Below are positions 9,202 through 17,451 of a stretch of DNA of 64,000 nt, piece after piece (position 1 is the first letter of the stretch; every line of letters starts with the position of its first letter). The notes below the pieces were generated by a model, which was given only the letters and a program-made list of their open reading frames with translations, ran no database searches and was not told the origin of the DNA. The DNA lies in the NCBI RefSeq assembly GCF_004168365.1, contig NZ_CP035704.1, forward strand, positions 1,550,001 to 1,614,000, in the 5' to 3' direction. Source of the stretch: Pseudolysobacter antarcticus. Lineage in GTDB: Bacteria > Pseudomonadota > Gammaproteobacteria > Xanthomonadales > Rhodanobacteraceae. Position numbers and translations under genes: made by a program.

Positions 9202-9810
9202 TCACGGCGGCGTGTTTGTCGCTGCGCGCTTGGCATCGATGGTTAGCACGGCTTCATCCCAGGTTTGTCCATTGTCGGTCGAGCGATCCTGCAGCATGTG
9301 GAAACTGTTGGCGCTGATGTCGTAATAACGCGTGCGGGTCAGCGTGGTGCCTTCGGCGTCGATGAATTTTCCATCGAGGTGCATCTCGCCATTCAGCCAT
9401 TGTCCGCTAGCTTCGCTGCTGCGTCCGTTCTGCGTGTCTTTTCCGCTAAGTTTCCAGAGATGCCGGGCCGTGTCGTACACACGTCGCGAGTGGTTCGAGG
9501 ATAGTGGATTGCCCGAGCCATCGACAATGCGCATGTCGTCCTCGATGCCAAGTCCATCGCTGCTGCGCGATGCCTTCCACGTGCCGATCAATCGCGGTGC
9601 ACCGTGAATCATCGCGACCAGTCCGCTGACTTTCGGATGCACTTCGAGTTGCCATTCTCCGAGCATGAAATCGAACTGGCTCGCCTCGCTCGACATGGCA
9701 GGCGCGCCTGAATTTGTCGCGGCAGGTGTGGTATCTGCGGCAGGTTCCGCGAACGCGGCGATCGGGCCGGTTAAAAACAGTAGAAGCAAAAATCCGCAAG
9801 AACGATTCAT
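9202..9810 (-). CDS. Exported DUF1579-like protein
   Basis: A 202-residue protein with a Sec signal peptide (hydrophobic core LLLLFLTGPIAAFA). The mature part contains FDFMLGEWQLEV, GTWKASRSSDG, DTARHLWKLSG and a late YDISANSFHM/DNGQTWDEA segment, which is the beta-barrel pattern of DUF1579-like proteins; function is unknown. The ATG at 9810 is preferred over an upstream in-frame ATG because GGAG lies 8 bases before it and only this start gives a signal peptide. It lies just upstream of the LytS/LytTR pair on the same strand with 44 bases between, so co-transcription is possible. Confidence 0.75.
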   Translation of the reverse strand: MNRSCGFLLLLFLTGPIAAFAEPAADTTPAATNSGAPAMSSEASQFDFMLGEWQLEVHPKVSGLVAMIHGAPRLIGTWKASRSSDGLGIEDDMRIVDGSGNPLSSNHSRRVYDTARHLWKLSGKDTQNGRSSEASGQWLNGEMHLDGKFIDAEGTTLTRTRYYDISANSFHMLQDRSTDNGQTWDEAVLTIDAKRAATNTPP

Positions 9811-10039
9811 CGAAAACTCCATTGAGTAGTGGCGACAGCGGAGCCAAGCATGCCATCGGGATTCTTCGCCGACCGCCACTTTCGCCGAATGGTCGGCTGG
9901 CATCGTTGAACGGCGGTGCTGCATATTTCCATCGGCGGGAATTCGCCGAACGGTCGAATGGCGCGGTCGAACCGTAAGCCGCTGGCGGCGATTGCGAATT
10001 ACAGTGGACGCACACTTTCAACTGCATCGGAGCGCGTTC

Positions 10040-10777
10040 GTGACGCCATTTTCAAACCTCGATTCTGCTTCGGCAACGCTGATCAATTTGCGTGATATTC
10101 GTAAAACCTATCCGAGTCCGGCAGGCGCTTTCGTCGCGCTGGCCGATATCAATCTCGTGATTCAGCGTGGCGAGTTCGTCGCCATCGTCGGACAATCCGG
10201 CAGCGGCAAATCGACACTGCTGAATCTGCTCGCCGGCATTGATCATCCGAGCAGCGGCGAGATTGTGATAGACGGCCACGCGCTGCATGCGCTCTCGGAA
10301 AAATCGCTGTCCTTATGGCGCGGACGTTCGGTCGGCATCGTGTTTCAGTTCTTTCAATTGCTGCCGACCTTGACCGCTGCGGAGAACGTGATGTTGCCGA
10401 TGGATTTCGTCAACCGCTGGCCAAAAAATGAGCGCCGTGCGCGGGCATTGGCGCTGCTCGATCGACTCGGCGTGGCCGAGCAAGCCGACAAACTTCCATC
10501 CGCACTTTCCGGCGGACAGCAACAACGCGTTGCCGTCGCGCGCGCGCTGGCGAACGAACCCGCGATCCTGCTCGCTGACGAACCGACCGGCAATCTCGAT
10601 TCGCGCACCTCGCAAAGTTTGCTGGCGTTGCTGGTCGATCTTGTCCACGACGGCCAGACCGTGGTGATGGTGACGCACGAACACGCGGCGATGCGCCATG
10701 CGACGCGCACGATTACCTTGGTCGATGGTCGTATCGTCGAAAACGAGTCGGCCTGCGCGGAGCCGGCCCATGTTTAG
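10040..10777 (+). CDS. ABC transporter ATP-binding protein (MacB/LolD-type)
   Basis: A 245-residue ATPase that powers the downstream permease. Walker A GQSGSGKST, Q-loop FQFFQLLPTLTAAENV, signature LSGGQQQRVAVARA, Walker B ILLADEPTGNLD and the switch His in VTHEH are all intact. Its closest type is the LolD/MacB/FtsE group that works with FtsX-fold permeases. No ATG is available; GTG at 10040 was chosen because CGGAG sits 7 bases upstream, while TTG at 9992 and GTG at 10004 lack a site. The stop overlaps the permease ATG by 8 bases, implying coupled translation. Confidence 0.93.
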   Translation: MTPFSNLDSASATLINLRDIRKTYPSPAGAFVALADINLVIQRGEFVAIVGQSGSGKSTLLNLLAGIDHPSSGEIVIDGHALHALSEKSLSLWRGRSVGIVFQFFQLLPTLTAAENVMLPMDFVNRWPKNERRARALALLDRLGVAEQADKLPSALSGGQQQRVAVARALANEPAILLADEPTGNLDSRTSQSLLALLVDLVHDGQTVVMVTHEHAAMRHATRTITLVDGRIVENESACAEPAHV

Positions 10778-13139
10778 TCCGCGCTGGCACAAGATGCGAC
10801 GCGACGCGTGGCTGCACAAATCGCGCAGTTTGCTGGTGGTGTTCGCCATCGCCACCGGCATGATCGCCGCGGGTGCGCTGCTGGATACCTGGGCGTTGGT
10901 ACAGCGCGTGACTGCCAGCAGCTATCTCGGCAGTCATCCGGTATCCGCGACTTTGCGTGTTGATACACTCGATCCGATGTTGCTGGCGCAAGTGCGCGCG
11001 CTGCCGGCCATCGCCGCCGCGCGTAGCCGACGCACGGTATACGCGAACGTGGATGTTCATGGCACGCGTTTGACCGCCGCGCTGTTTGCGCTCGATGAAT
11101 TCGATACGCCGAACATCGGCAGACTCGAATCCGAACGAGGAAAATGGCCACCGCGCGATGGCGAGATCGCGATCGAAAAATCCGCGCTGGAATTTTCCGG
11201 CGCAGCGCTCGATGGTGCGATCACGCTGCAATTCGGAAAGTCGCCAGCGCGCGCGCTGACGGTCAGCGGCATTGCGCATGATGTCAGCCTGCCGCCGGGA
11301 TGGATGGATCATGTCGTTTACGGATTTGTCACGCCAGCGACACTCGGCATGCTCGGCGCACCATCCGCGCTCGACGAAATCCAGATCGTTGTGCGTGACA
11401 CCACGGCTGATCGTGATGCCGTGCGTCGCATCGCCTACGATGCCAAAGCGCTGATCGAATATGACGGCAAACATGTAACCGCAATCGATGTGCCGGTGCC
11501 CGGTGAACACGCCCACGCCGCGCAAATGAACTCGCTGATGCTGACGCAAGGCGCCTTCGGTTTGCTCACGCTGCTGGTATGCAGTTTCCTGATCGTCAAC
11601 TTGATCACGGCGATGCTCACGGGGCAGACCCGCGAGATCGGTGTGATGAAATCGCTCGGCGCGCGCGCCGGCCAGATCGCGGTCATGTATCTGGGCTTCG
11701 CATTTTTGCTCGGTTTGCTGGCCTCGGCGATTGCGCTGCCGGTGGCAATGCTCATTGCGCGTCCGTACGCCGCGCTGAATGCGAGCATGCTGAATTTTTC
11801 GATCGACGGTTATGCGATTCCGTGGTGGGCGATTGCGGTGCAGCTTGCGGTCGGTTGTCTGTTGCCGGTGATCGCGGCGATATTTCCGGTGCGACGTGCT
11901 TGCCGTTTGTCGGTCAATGCGGCGCTACGCGATTCGGGTCTCGCGGCCGATGCCGGGACGTCGTACGTGCGGCGCCGGATCACGATTCCCGGCATCGGCC
12001 GACCGTTGCTGTTGTCGATCGGCAACGCATTTCGCCGCCGTCAGCGATTGCTGCTGACCTTGCTCGTGCTCGCCGCGGGCGGCGCGGTTTTTCTCGGTGC
12101 AGGGAATTTGCGCATCGCCGTGCGTGGATCGGTGGATCCGCTTTTTTCGAGTCAGCATTACGATGTGGTTTTGCGTCTGGCCGATGCCCATCCCGCGGCG
12201 AAAATCGAGGCCGCGGCGGCAAACGTCAGCGGTGTCGCGCGGGTAGAGGCGTGGGCCAGCGACAATGTCAGCGTCGCGCATGCGGACGGCACATCAGGCA
12301 ACAGTTTTACGCTGGTCGGGCTGCCAGCGGATTCGGCGATGATCGCGCCGATCATGTTGGGCGGTCGTGGCTTGAACGCCAGCGATAACAATGCGCTGGT
12401 GATCAGTCGCAACGTATTGCGCGATGAACCGACACTTTTGCCGGGCACAAAAGTCACGCTGCTCATCGCCGGTCAGCCGATCGAGTTCAGCATCGTCGGC
12501 GTGGTGGATGCCGGGCCGCAGAAGATCGCCTACATGCCACGCGCCGCGCTTGATGCGCTGCATGGCGGCGATCTTTCAAGCGCGCTCGTGGTGGCGAGCA
12601 AAGCTGCCGATGCACCTTCGCAACTCGATTTGATCCTGCGCCTGCGCAGCGAGCTCGAACGTATCGGCATGCCCGTGGCGAACAGCCAGCTGCTGAGCGA
12701 GACGCGTCGTGGCGTGGAAGATCATCTGCTGATGGTCGTGGATTTTCTCGGGCTAATGGCGTGGGTGATGATCGCGGTGGGTGCGATGGGATTGGCGAGC
12801 ACGATGAGTCTGGCCGTGCTCGAACGCACGCGCGAGATCGGTGTGTTGCGTGCGATCGGCGCACGGCACGGCGCAATCCTGCGCATGATTCAGATCGAGG
12901 GGTTGGTGATTGCGCTGCTCGGCTGGCTGGTGTCGATTCCATTGTCGATGCCGATGAGCGCGTTGCTGGCGGATGCGTTCGGGCGCGTGATGTTCACCAC
13001 TCCGATTCGATGGATGCCGGATGCGCGCAATGTACTTGTCTGGTTGCTGATGGTCGTTGTCGTGTCGCTAATCGCATGCACGTGGCCATCGTTGCGGGCA
13101 ACTCGAATTCCGACCGCGAAGGCACTCAGCTACGAATGA
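10770..13139 (+). CDS. FtsX-domain ABC transporter permease (duplicated, MacB/LolE-like superfamily)
   Basis: A 789-residue inner-membrane protein with two FtsX units. Helix 1 (about residues 20-45) is followed by a periplasmic domain. A three-helix bundle (about 265-390) contains the LTGQTREIGVMKSLGA motif. A second unit starts near residue 420 with its own periplasmic domain, and a final three-helix bundle includes VLERTREIGVLRAIGA. Such proteins do mechanotransmission or release lipoproteins, lipids or peptides from the membrane instead of simple import. GGAG lies 7 bases before the ATG at 10770. No membrane-fusion protein is adjacent, so substrate and route cannot be assigned. Confidence 0.9.
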   Translation: MFSPRWHKMRRDAWLHKSRSLLVVFAIATGMIAAGALLDTWALVQRVTASSYLGSHPVSATLRVDTLDPMLLAQVRALPAIAAARSRRTVYANVDVHGTRLTAALFALDEFDTPNIGRLESERGKWPPRDGEIAIEKSALEFSGAALDGAITLQFGKSPARALTVSGIAHDVSLPPGWMDHVVYGFVTPATLGMLGAPSALDEIQIVVRDTTADRDAVRRIAYDAKALIEYDGKHVTAIDVPVPGEHAHAAQMNSLMLTQGAFGLLTLLVCSFLIVNLITAMLTGQTREIGVMKSLGARAGQIAVMYLGFAFLLGLLASAIALPVAMLIARPYAALNASMLNFSIDGYAIPWWAIAVQLAVGCLLPVIAAIFPVRRACRLSVNAALRDSGLAADAGTSYVRRRITIPGIGRPLLLSIGNAFRRRQRLLLTLLVLAAGGAVFLGAGNLRIAVRGSVDPLFSSQHYDVVLRLADAHPAAKIEAAAANVSGVARVEAWASDNVSVAHADGTSGNSFTLVGLPADSAMIAPIMLGGRGLNASDNNALVISRNVLRDEPTLLPGTKVTLLIAGQPIEFSIVGVVDAGPQKIAYMPRAALDALHGGDLSSALVVASKAADAPSQLDLILRLRSELERIGMPVANSQLLSETRRGVEDHLLMVVDFLGLMAWVMIAVGAMGLASTMSLAVLERTREIGVLRAIGARHGAILRMIQIEGLVIALLGWLVSIPLSMPMSALLADAFGRVMFTTPIRWMPDARNVLVWLLMVVVVSLIACTWPSLRATRIPTAKALSYE

Positions 13140-13216
13140 GCCGCGGCGGCTTTTACGATCCACATACGACGTATAAAACGCAATACGCTAGCGTCATTCG
13201 TCTGCCGACAACACGC

Positions 13217-13254
13217 AAAAAAAAGCACCGGGCCCGTTGGAGGGAACCCGATGC
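13217..13254 (-). terminator. Intrinsic terminator of the sRNA candidate
   Basis: On the minus strand GCATCGGG and CCCGGTGC form an 8-bp stem with one G-U pair around a 14-base loop, followed directly by eight Ts. No protein gene on the minus strand ends here, so it marks the end of a non-coding transcript. Confidence 0.85.
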
Positions 13255-13375
13255 CTCGATCTTTCTACTGCCCCGTTGCCTATGGCAACATTTGTCTTCC
13301 GTGACAAACATTTCGGTCCCAGAACGCGGCGCTCACGCGCGGCCTGACAGAGATGGAGGGGAAATCCATGCTCGT
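13217..13375 (-). ncRNA. Candidate small regulatory RNA with C-rich loops
   Basis: A run of hairpins on the minus strand ends in a strong intrinsic terminator, with no open frame. From 5' to 3': ATGGA-TTTCCCC-TCCAT (13353-13369), a GC-rich region, TTTGTC-ACGGAA-GACAAA (13291-13308), GTTGCC-ATA-GGCAAC (13275-13289) and the terminator (13225-13254) followed by U8. A sigma-54-like box at 13386-13400 would start transcription near 13375, giving about 158 nt. The loops UUUCCCC and UUCCCUCC are complementary to Shine-Dalgarno sequences. This resembles C-rich-loop sRNAs such as Xanthomonas sX13, but I cannot show homology. The ends are estimates. Confidence 0.6.
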
Positions 13376-13385
13376 TGTAGTTGTT

Positions 13386-13400
13386 GCGAATCTCGTGCCA
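13386..13400 (-). promoter_or_regulatory. Sigma-54-like promoter box for the sRNA candidate
   Basis: Read on the minus strand: TGGCAC-GAGAT-TCGC, then A. The -24 element is perfect; -12 keeps the GC dinucleotide but has TC for TT. A sigma-70 alternative (TTGGCA, 16-base spacer, TACAAC, 13374-13401) overlaps it, but its start would fall inside the first hairpin. Confidence 0.4.
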
Positions 13401-13614
13401 AGCGCCGCGATTGCGTAAATCGGTGTTGCAGCAAGGTTTTTCCTCTATGTCGATCTCGTTTGCGCCATGCAGATAGCAACGCGGGCGGTTATCAGATTGG
13501 AAATTGCACGATATTGCGATTGGCATTGCCATTGCCATATGCGCGATTAGAACGTTTGCCCCGAATATTTTTTACCTCGCCGCGGGAATATTCATTACAG
13601 ATTCTTGTGGCAAT

Positions 13615-13800
13615 TCAGTGAACGGATTTCTTGCGTCCACTACCGGATTTTTTCCCGCCACCATCCTGTTTGTTGACGCTTGCCCAGGCGCGGCGTTCCG
13701 CTTCCTTGGTCGAGATCCCGCGTTTTTCGTAACCGTCTTCGATATGTTTCGCTTCGCGTTTTTGTTTATCGGTATAGGCCGATTTTTCACCACGTGGCAT
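13615..13800 (-). CDS. Small basic KGG-like protein (often misnamed plasmid stabilization protein)
   Basis: A 61-residue, very hydrophilic and basic protein. It opens MPRGEKSAYTDKQKREA, has a helix KHIEDGYEKRGISTKEAERRAW and ends in a glycine/lysine tail, GGGKKSGSGRKK. This arrangement recurs in proteobacterial proteins annotated as plasmid stabilization protein, with no evidence for that role; similar stress-linked KGG proteins are probably nucleic-acid associated. AGGAGA precedes the ATG. A sigma-54-like box at 13847-13861 (minus) lies about 47 bases upstream. It is divergent from the exported protein at 14174. Confidence 0.8.
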   Translation of the reverse strand: MPRGEKSAYTDKQKREAKHIEDGYEKRGISTKEAERRAWASVNKQDGGGKKSGSGRKKSVH

Positions 13801-13846
13801 GACACTTCTCCTGCTGAGTGCACTGGCTGCACGTTTTGCAAGGCGA

Positions 13847-13861
13847 GCAAATGCTATGCCA
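13847..13861 (-). promoter_or_regulatory. Sigma-54-like promoter box for the 61-aa basic protein gene
   Basis: Read on the minus strand: TGGCAT-AGCAT-TTGC, then T. The -12 element is perfect and -24 differs only in the last base. The predicted start is near 13835, giving a leader of about 35 bases before the ATG at 13800. Confidence 0.5.
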
Positions 13862-14039
13862 TGACGATCTTGTGGCGATCAAATATTCTCGGGGAATCTG
13901 CACACATGGCGTCGGTTGAAAGCGCGTGGATTTGTCGCATCGTGCATGTGGCACGAAAAAATCTGCCGATCTTGCAAATCGACCGATATGCGAAAGAAAA
14001 ATTTCAATTCAGATCAATGGATTGCAATGGCAAGCGAAG

Positions 14040-14054
14040 TGGCACGCGTCTTGG
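14040..14054 (+). promoter_or_regulatory. Sigma-54-like promoter box upstream of the exported hypothetical
   Basis: TGGCAC-GCGTC-TTGG, sharing TGGCACGCGnCTTG with boxes at 5713 and 25767. The -12 element has G where C is expected, so activity is uncertain. It lies 119 bases before the ATG. Confidence 0.4.
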
Positions 14055-14173
14055 ATAGTTATCTCCGCACAGTTCAATCGGGGTAGAAAAAGTATCGCCT
14101 ACTCCCCGAAATCCGCGCCACAAGGTGTCGGGTATTGCAGATCAATTTGGTCCACCACTCAGGAGAAATACCC

Positions 14174-14629
14174 ATGAAACGATCACATCTAAACGTGTTG
14201 CTTGCCGGTCTGACGCTTGCGTCGGTTGGATCGTTCTCGTCGCAGGCACAAGCCGCCAGCGCGGAACTCGATTGCAAGCTGCGTTTCTCGCTTTCGACAT
14301 GGTCGGCCATCTACAAGCACAGTGAAGGCACGGGTGTCGTGACTTGCGAAAATGGCGCGTCCATGCCGGTAAAAATCGAAGCCAAGGGCGTTGGCCTGAC
14401 TGCAGGCAAATCGCACGTCGACAACGGCACCGGCCGCTTCACCGATGTGCACACAATTGCTGATGTCCTCGGCAAGTATGCGCAGGGCGAAGCCCATGCC
14501 GGCGTGGTCAAGTCCGGTAGCGCGCAGGTGCTGACCAAGGGCACCGTTTCCTTGGCATTGGCAGGCGCCGGCGAAGGTGTCGACATCGGTATCGACGTTG
14601 GCGAATTCAACTTGATGCCAGCCAAGTAA
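14174..14629 (+). CDS. Exported hypothetical protein
   Basis: A 151-residue protein of unrecognised family. A signal peptide ends near SQAQAAS; the mature part begins AELDCKLRFSLSTWSAIYKHSEG and includes VVTCENGASMPV, so two cysteines (in ELDCK and VVTCEN) could form a periplasmic disulfide. The remainder is glycine- and beta-rich (GVGLTAGKSHVDNGTGRFTD, LAGAGEGVDIGIDVGEFNL), suggestive of a small barrel or lipid-binding fold. AGGAGA (14161-14166) sits 7 bases before the ATG. It is flanked by a sigma-54-like box upstream and a perfect hairpin downstream, so it is probably monocistronic. No function is proposed. Confidence 0.75.
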   Translation: MKRSHLNVLLAGLTLASVGSFSSQAQAASAELDCKLRFSLSTWSAIYKHSEGTGVVTCENGASMPVKIEAKGVGLTAGKSHVDNGTGRFTDVHTIADVLGKYAQGEAHAGVVKSGSAQVLTKGTVSLALAGAGEGVDIGIDVGEFNLMPAK

Positions 14630-14648
14630 TCGCGATTGGTTATCCCTC

Positions 14649-14680
14649 AATGCCGCGGCGCACGTATGCGCCGCGGCATT
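14649..14680. terminator. Perfect 14-bp hairpin after the exported hypothetical
   Basis: AATGCCGCGGCGCA-CGTA-TGCGCCGCGGCATT is a fully paired stem with a tetraloop. The plus-strand tail is ATTCATGG without a U-run, so termination may be partial or the hairpin may protect the 3' end. Confidence 0.6.
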
Positions 14681-14802
14681 ATTCATGGTGATATTCGTGT
14701 TCGCTGGTGAGTTGACCAGCTCGCGCAGGCTCGTCAAGGTGTAAGCTGTTTTGATGTCGATACTTCGGGAGAATCCAATGCATTTGCAGACTCGATTTTT
14801 GC

Positions 14803-16026
14803 GTGGATACTGCCATCGTGGCCGATAGCATCGTTGCGCAATCCCCGGCCACGCAGCCATCGTCGATCGAGGCGGCAGTATCGCTGGCCATTGCACAAAA
14901 CGGTGTCGAAAACGAGCGCCCGAATGATGCAGCAACGAAGACTACAATCCATCCGCGCTCAGACTTGCGTACGCTCAAGCGCGGCGTGTTGGCGATCCTC
15001 GTTCTGCTGACGATGGGGGCCTGTTATCTGGCCCAGGAAGTCCTGATCCCGGTGATTCTGGCATTGCTGGTTTCACTACTGCTTTCACCAGCGGTCACAT
15101 TTTTGCAGCGGCTGTTTATCCCGCGAGCGCTGGGCAGCATTCTGGTTTTGATCGCGGTGGTCGGTGCGTTTGCTGGTGGCGTAATGCGTCTCGCCGAGCC
15201 TGCCCGCGACTGGATCGCCAACGCACCCGCGACGATTCAAACCGTGCAGCAACGATTCCGCAGTTTTCGCGAGCCGATCCGCCAAGCGCAGGAGGCGAGC
15301 AAAAAGCTCGAAACTCTCACACAGTCGTCTGCTGCTCCACAAACGGTGGTAGCGGCGCAACCGAGCCTGCTTTCGAGCATGGCCACAAGTACCCCGCATG
15401 CGCTGGGTTCCATCGCCGCAGTGCTGATTCTTGTGTACTTTTTTCTATCCTCCGGCAACAGCTTCCTGCGGCGCATGGTTGAAGTGGCACCGCGCCTGCG
15501 CGAGAAAAAAGTCGTGGTCGCGATCGCGCGCGATGTGCAGGAAGAAATGTCGCGTTATCTGGTCATGGTCAGCACGATCAATCTCGCGCTCGGCTTGCTC
15601 ACTGCGATCGCGATGAAACTGCTCGGCGTGCCGAATCCGATGCTGTGGGGCGCGGTTGCGGCGGTGTTGAATTTCGCGCCGTATGTCGGGCCGGCAACCA
15701 CGGGCCTCGCCTTGCTTGTCGCTGGTTTCACCACATTCGATTCGCTCGGTCATGCGTTCGCTGTACCGGGCGTATTTTTCCTGCTGGCCTTCATCGAAGG
15801 GCAGCTCGTCACGCCGGTGATTATCGGCAAGCGCCTCGCGCTGGATCCCACCGTCGTATTCGTCTGGCTTCTGATCTGGGGTTGGTTGTGGGGTGTCGTC
15901 GGCATTCTGCTGGCCGGCCCGCTACTCGCGTGTTTTCGAATTTTCTGCCAACACGTCGAAGGACTGCACACGGTATATGTATTGATCGGCGATGGCTCAT
16001 CGCCGGAATCCGCGCACCGCAAATAA
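14803..16026 (+). CDS. AI-2E family transporter (PerM/YdiK-like)
   Basis: A 407-residue inner-membrane protein. A polar N-terminus of about 60 residues precedes a TM pair (about 60-105), another TM near 108-128, an amphipathic loop (residues about 130-195), and a C-terminal membrane region of about five helices with the family motifs LGVPNPMLWGAVAAVLNF and FIEGQLVTPVIIGKRLAL. Family members export small molecules; the autoinducer-2 label is historical and should not be read literally. No ATG exists in frame; GTG at 14803 is the first usable start. A well-placed ribosome site and ATG (14778) serve a different frame that stops after 16 codons, so start or frame may need checking. Confidence 0.88.
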   Translation: MDTAIVADSIVAQSPATQPSSIEAAVSLAIAQNGVENERPNDAATKTTIHPRSDLRTLKRGVLAILVLLTMGACYLAQEVLIPVILALLVSLLLSPAVTFLQRLFIPRALGSILVLIAVVGAFAGGVMRLAEPARDWIANAPATIQTVQQRFRSFREPIRQAQEASKKLETLTQSSAAPQTVVAAQPSLLSSMATSTPHALGSIAAVLILVYFFLSSGNSFLRRMVEVAPRLREKKVVVAIARDVQEEMSRYLVMVSTINLALGLLTAIAMKLLGVPNPMLWGAVAAVLNFAPYVGPATTGLALLVAGFTTFDSLGHAFAVPGVFFLLAFIEGQLVTPVIIGKRLALDPTVVFVWLLIWGWLWGVVGILLAGPLLACFRIFCQHVEGLHTVYVLIGDGSSPESAHRK

Positions 16027-16059
16027 CACGCTGCAGCATCGTTGGAGTAGAACTGCACC

Positions 16060-17451
16060 ATGACCATCACACGTTCGGATGCCTTTGTTTTTTTTGGTGC
16101 GACCGGCGATCTGGCGTACAAGAAAATCTTCCCCGCGCTGCAGGCAATGATTCTTGCCGGTGAACTCGACATGCCGATCATCGCGGTCGCGCGCGCCGGT
16201 TGGACGCTCGAGCAAATGCGCGAACGCGCACGCGACAGCCTTGAAAAACATGGCGGCGTGGATGCCGCGGCATTCGCCAAATTCTCCGCACAATTGAAAT
16301 ATGTCGATGGCGATTACAACGATGCCGCTACGTTTGCGAGCCTGAAAGAAGCGCTAGGCGCAGCGCGACGCCCGCTTCACTATATGGCGATTCCACCGAG
16401 CATGTTCGCCACCGTCGTGCAGCGGTTGTCGGAGTCGGGTTGTGCGACCGATGCGCGCATCATCGTCGAGAAACCGTTCGGTCGCGATCTCGCTTCGGCG
16501 CAGGCGTTGAACAAGACCTTGCACGATATTTTCCCCGAATCGGCGATCTTCCGCATCGATCATTATCTCGGCAAGGAAGCAGTGCAGAACCTGCTGTATT
16601 TCCGTTTCGCCAACACCTTGCTCGATCCGGTGTGGAATCGCACCTATGTCGATAGCGTGCAGATCACGATGGCCGAGGATTTCGGCGTGCAGGGCCGCGG
16701 CAGTTTCTATGAGGAAGCCGGCGCGTTACGCGACGTCGTGCAAAATCATTTGTTGCAGGTGATTGCGTTGCTCGCAATGGAAGCGCCGAGCGGCCACGAT
16801 CCGATCTCGATGCACGCCGAAAAATTACGACTGTTCCGCGCGATGCGTCCGCTCGATCCGAAAGACGTGGTGCGTGGTCAGTTTCGCGGTTATCGAGAGG
16901 AGAACGGCGTCGCGCCGGATTCGCAAGTCGAAACTTTCGCCGCATTGAAATTGCACATCGATACTTGGCGCTGGGCCGGCGTGCCGTTTTATATCCGCGC
17001 CGGCAAATGCCTGCCGCTGACCACCACCGAAGTCATCGTCGATCTGAAATGCCCGCCGCTGGCGGTGTTTGATGAAATCACCGCCAAGCAGTCGAATTAT
17101 TTCCGCTTTCGCCTGAGCCCCGAAGTCGTGATATCGGCTGGCGTGCGCGTCAAGAAAAGCGGTGAGGCAATGCACGGCGAACCGGTCGAACTCGTCGCGC
17201 GTCATCAATCGCCACACGAAGAATTGCCGTACGAACGACTGCTCGCCGATGCACTACGCGGTGATGCGACTTTGTATACCAGCGACGAATGTGTCGAAGC
17301 CGCATGGACCGTGATCGATCCGATCCTCGGCAACGCCGAGCCGATTCACGAATACGAACCGGGTGGCTGGGGGCCGGCGGCAGCGCTGGATATCGTGAGC
17401 GGCGACGAAGGCTGGCATGATCCCGCGCTTGAGGAAACCGCGCCGTGTTGA
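16060..17451 (+). CDS. zwf: Glucose-6-phosphate 1-dehydrogenase
   Basis: Catalyses oxidation of glucose 6-phosphate to 6-phosphogluconolactone, the entry step of the oxidative pentose-phosphate and Entner-Doudoroff routes. The N-terminal Rossmann motif is [17 protein letters not shown]. The substrate-binding signature [14 protein letters not shown] is intact, followed by [12 protein letters not shown] and the catalytic-domain segment [12 protein letters not shown]. At 463 residues it is slightly shorter than E. coli Zwf (491). The ATG at 16060 follows GGAG (about 16044). The HAD gene starts within its stop codon region (7-base overlap), and transketolase follows, forming a pentose-phosphate operon. 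Confidence 0.95.
   Translation: MTITRSDAFVFFGATGDLAYKKIFPALQAMILAGELDMPIIAVARAGWTLEQMRERARDSLEKHGGVDAAAFAKFSAQLKYVDGDYNDAATFASLKEALGAARRPLHYMAIPPSMFATVVQRLSESGCATDARIIVEKPFGRDLASAQALNKTLHDIFPESAIFRIDHYLGKEAVQNLLYFRFANTLLDPVWNRTYVDSVQITMAEDFGVQGRGSFYEEAGALRDVVQNHLLQVIALLAMEAPSGHDPISMHAEKLRLFRAMRPLDPKDVVRGQFRGYREENGVAPDSQVETFAALKLHIDTWRWAGVPFYIRAGKCLPLTTTEVIVDLKCPPLAVFDEITAKQSNYFRFRLSPEVVISAGVRVKKSGEAMHGEPVELVARHQSPHEELPYERLLADALRGDATLYTSDECVEAAWTVIDPILGNAEPIHEYEPGGWGPAAALDIVSGDEGWHDPALEETAPC

Larger units (their letters stand above)
13140..13614. other. Intergenic interval holding a minus-strand sRNA candidate
   Basis: No protein gene is supported. Bases 13217-13375 hold the sRNA candidate and its terminator. 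The segment 13400-13614 contains GAAATTGCAC near 13499 and otherwise nothing that I recognise. The open frame reading through from the permease region on the plus strand has no domain and no ribosome site. Confidence 0.6.
13801..14173. other. Divergent intergenic region with two sigma-54-like boxes
   Basis: It separates the 61-aa protein gene (minus) from the exported hypothetical (plus). It contains the minus-strand box 13847-13861, the plus-strand box 14040-14054, and TTGCAAAT at 13972-13979, which lies about 60 bases before the plus-strand box. TGGCACG occurs again near 13949 without a -12 partner. No gene is seen. Confidence 0.6.

Noticed and set aside
13217..13400. 6S RNA or tmRNA as identity for the minus-strand RNA
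   Set aside because: No long closing stem with a central bubble as in 6S, and no tRNA-like ends or tag-peptide frame as in tmRNA.
12761..13621. Open frame of 286 codons across the permease end and the following intergenic region
   Set aside because: It is a shifted frame of the permease followed by non-coding sequence; no domain and no ribosome site.
13615..13800. Plasmid maintenance role for the 61-residue basic protein
   Set aside because: The label comes from database habit; there is no toxin, partition gene or plasmid context here.
14803..16026. Quorum-sensing (AI-2) transport function
   Set aside because: The family name is historical; no luxS or lsr genes are in view.
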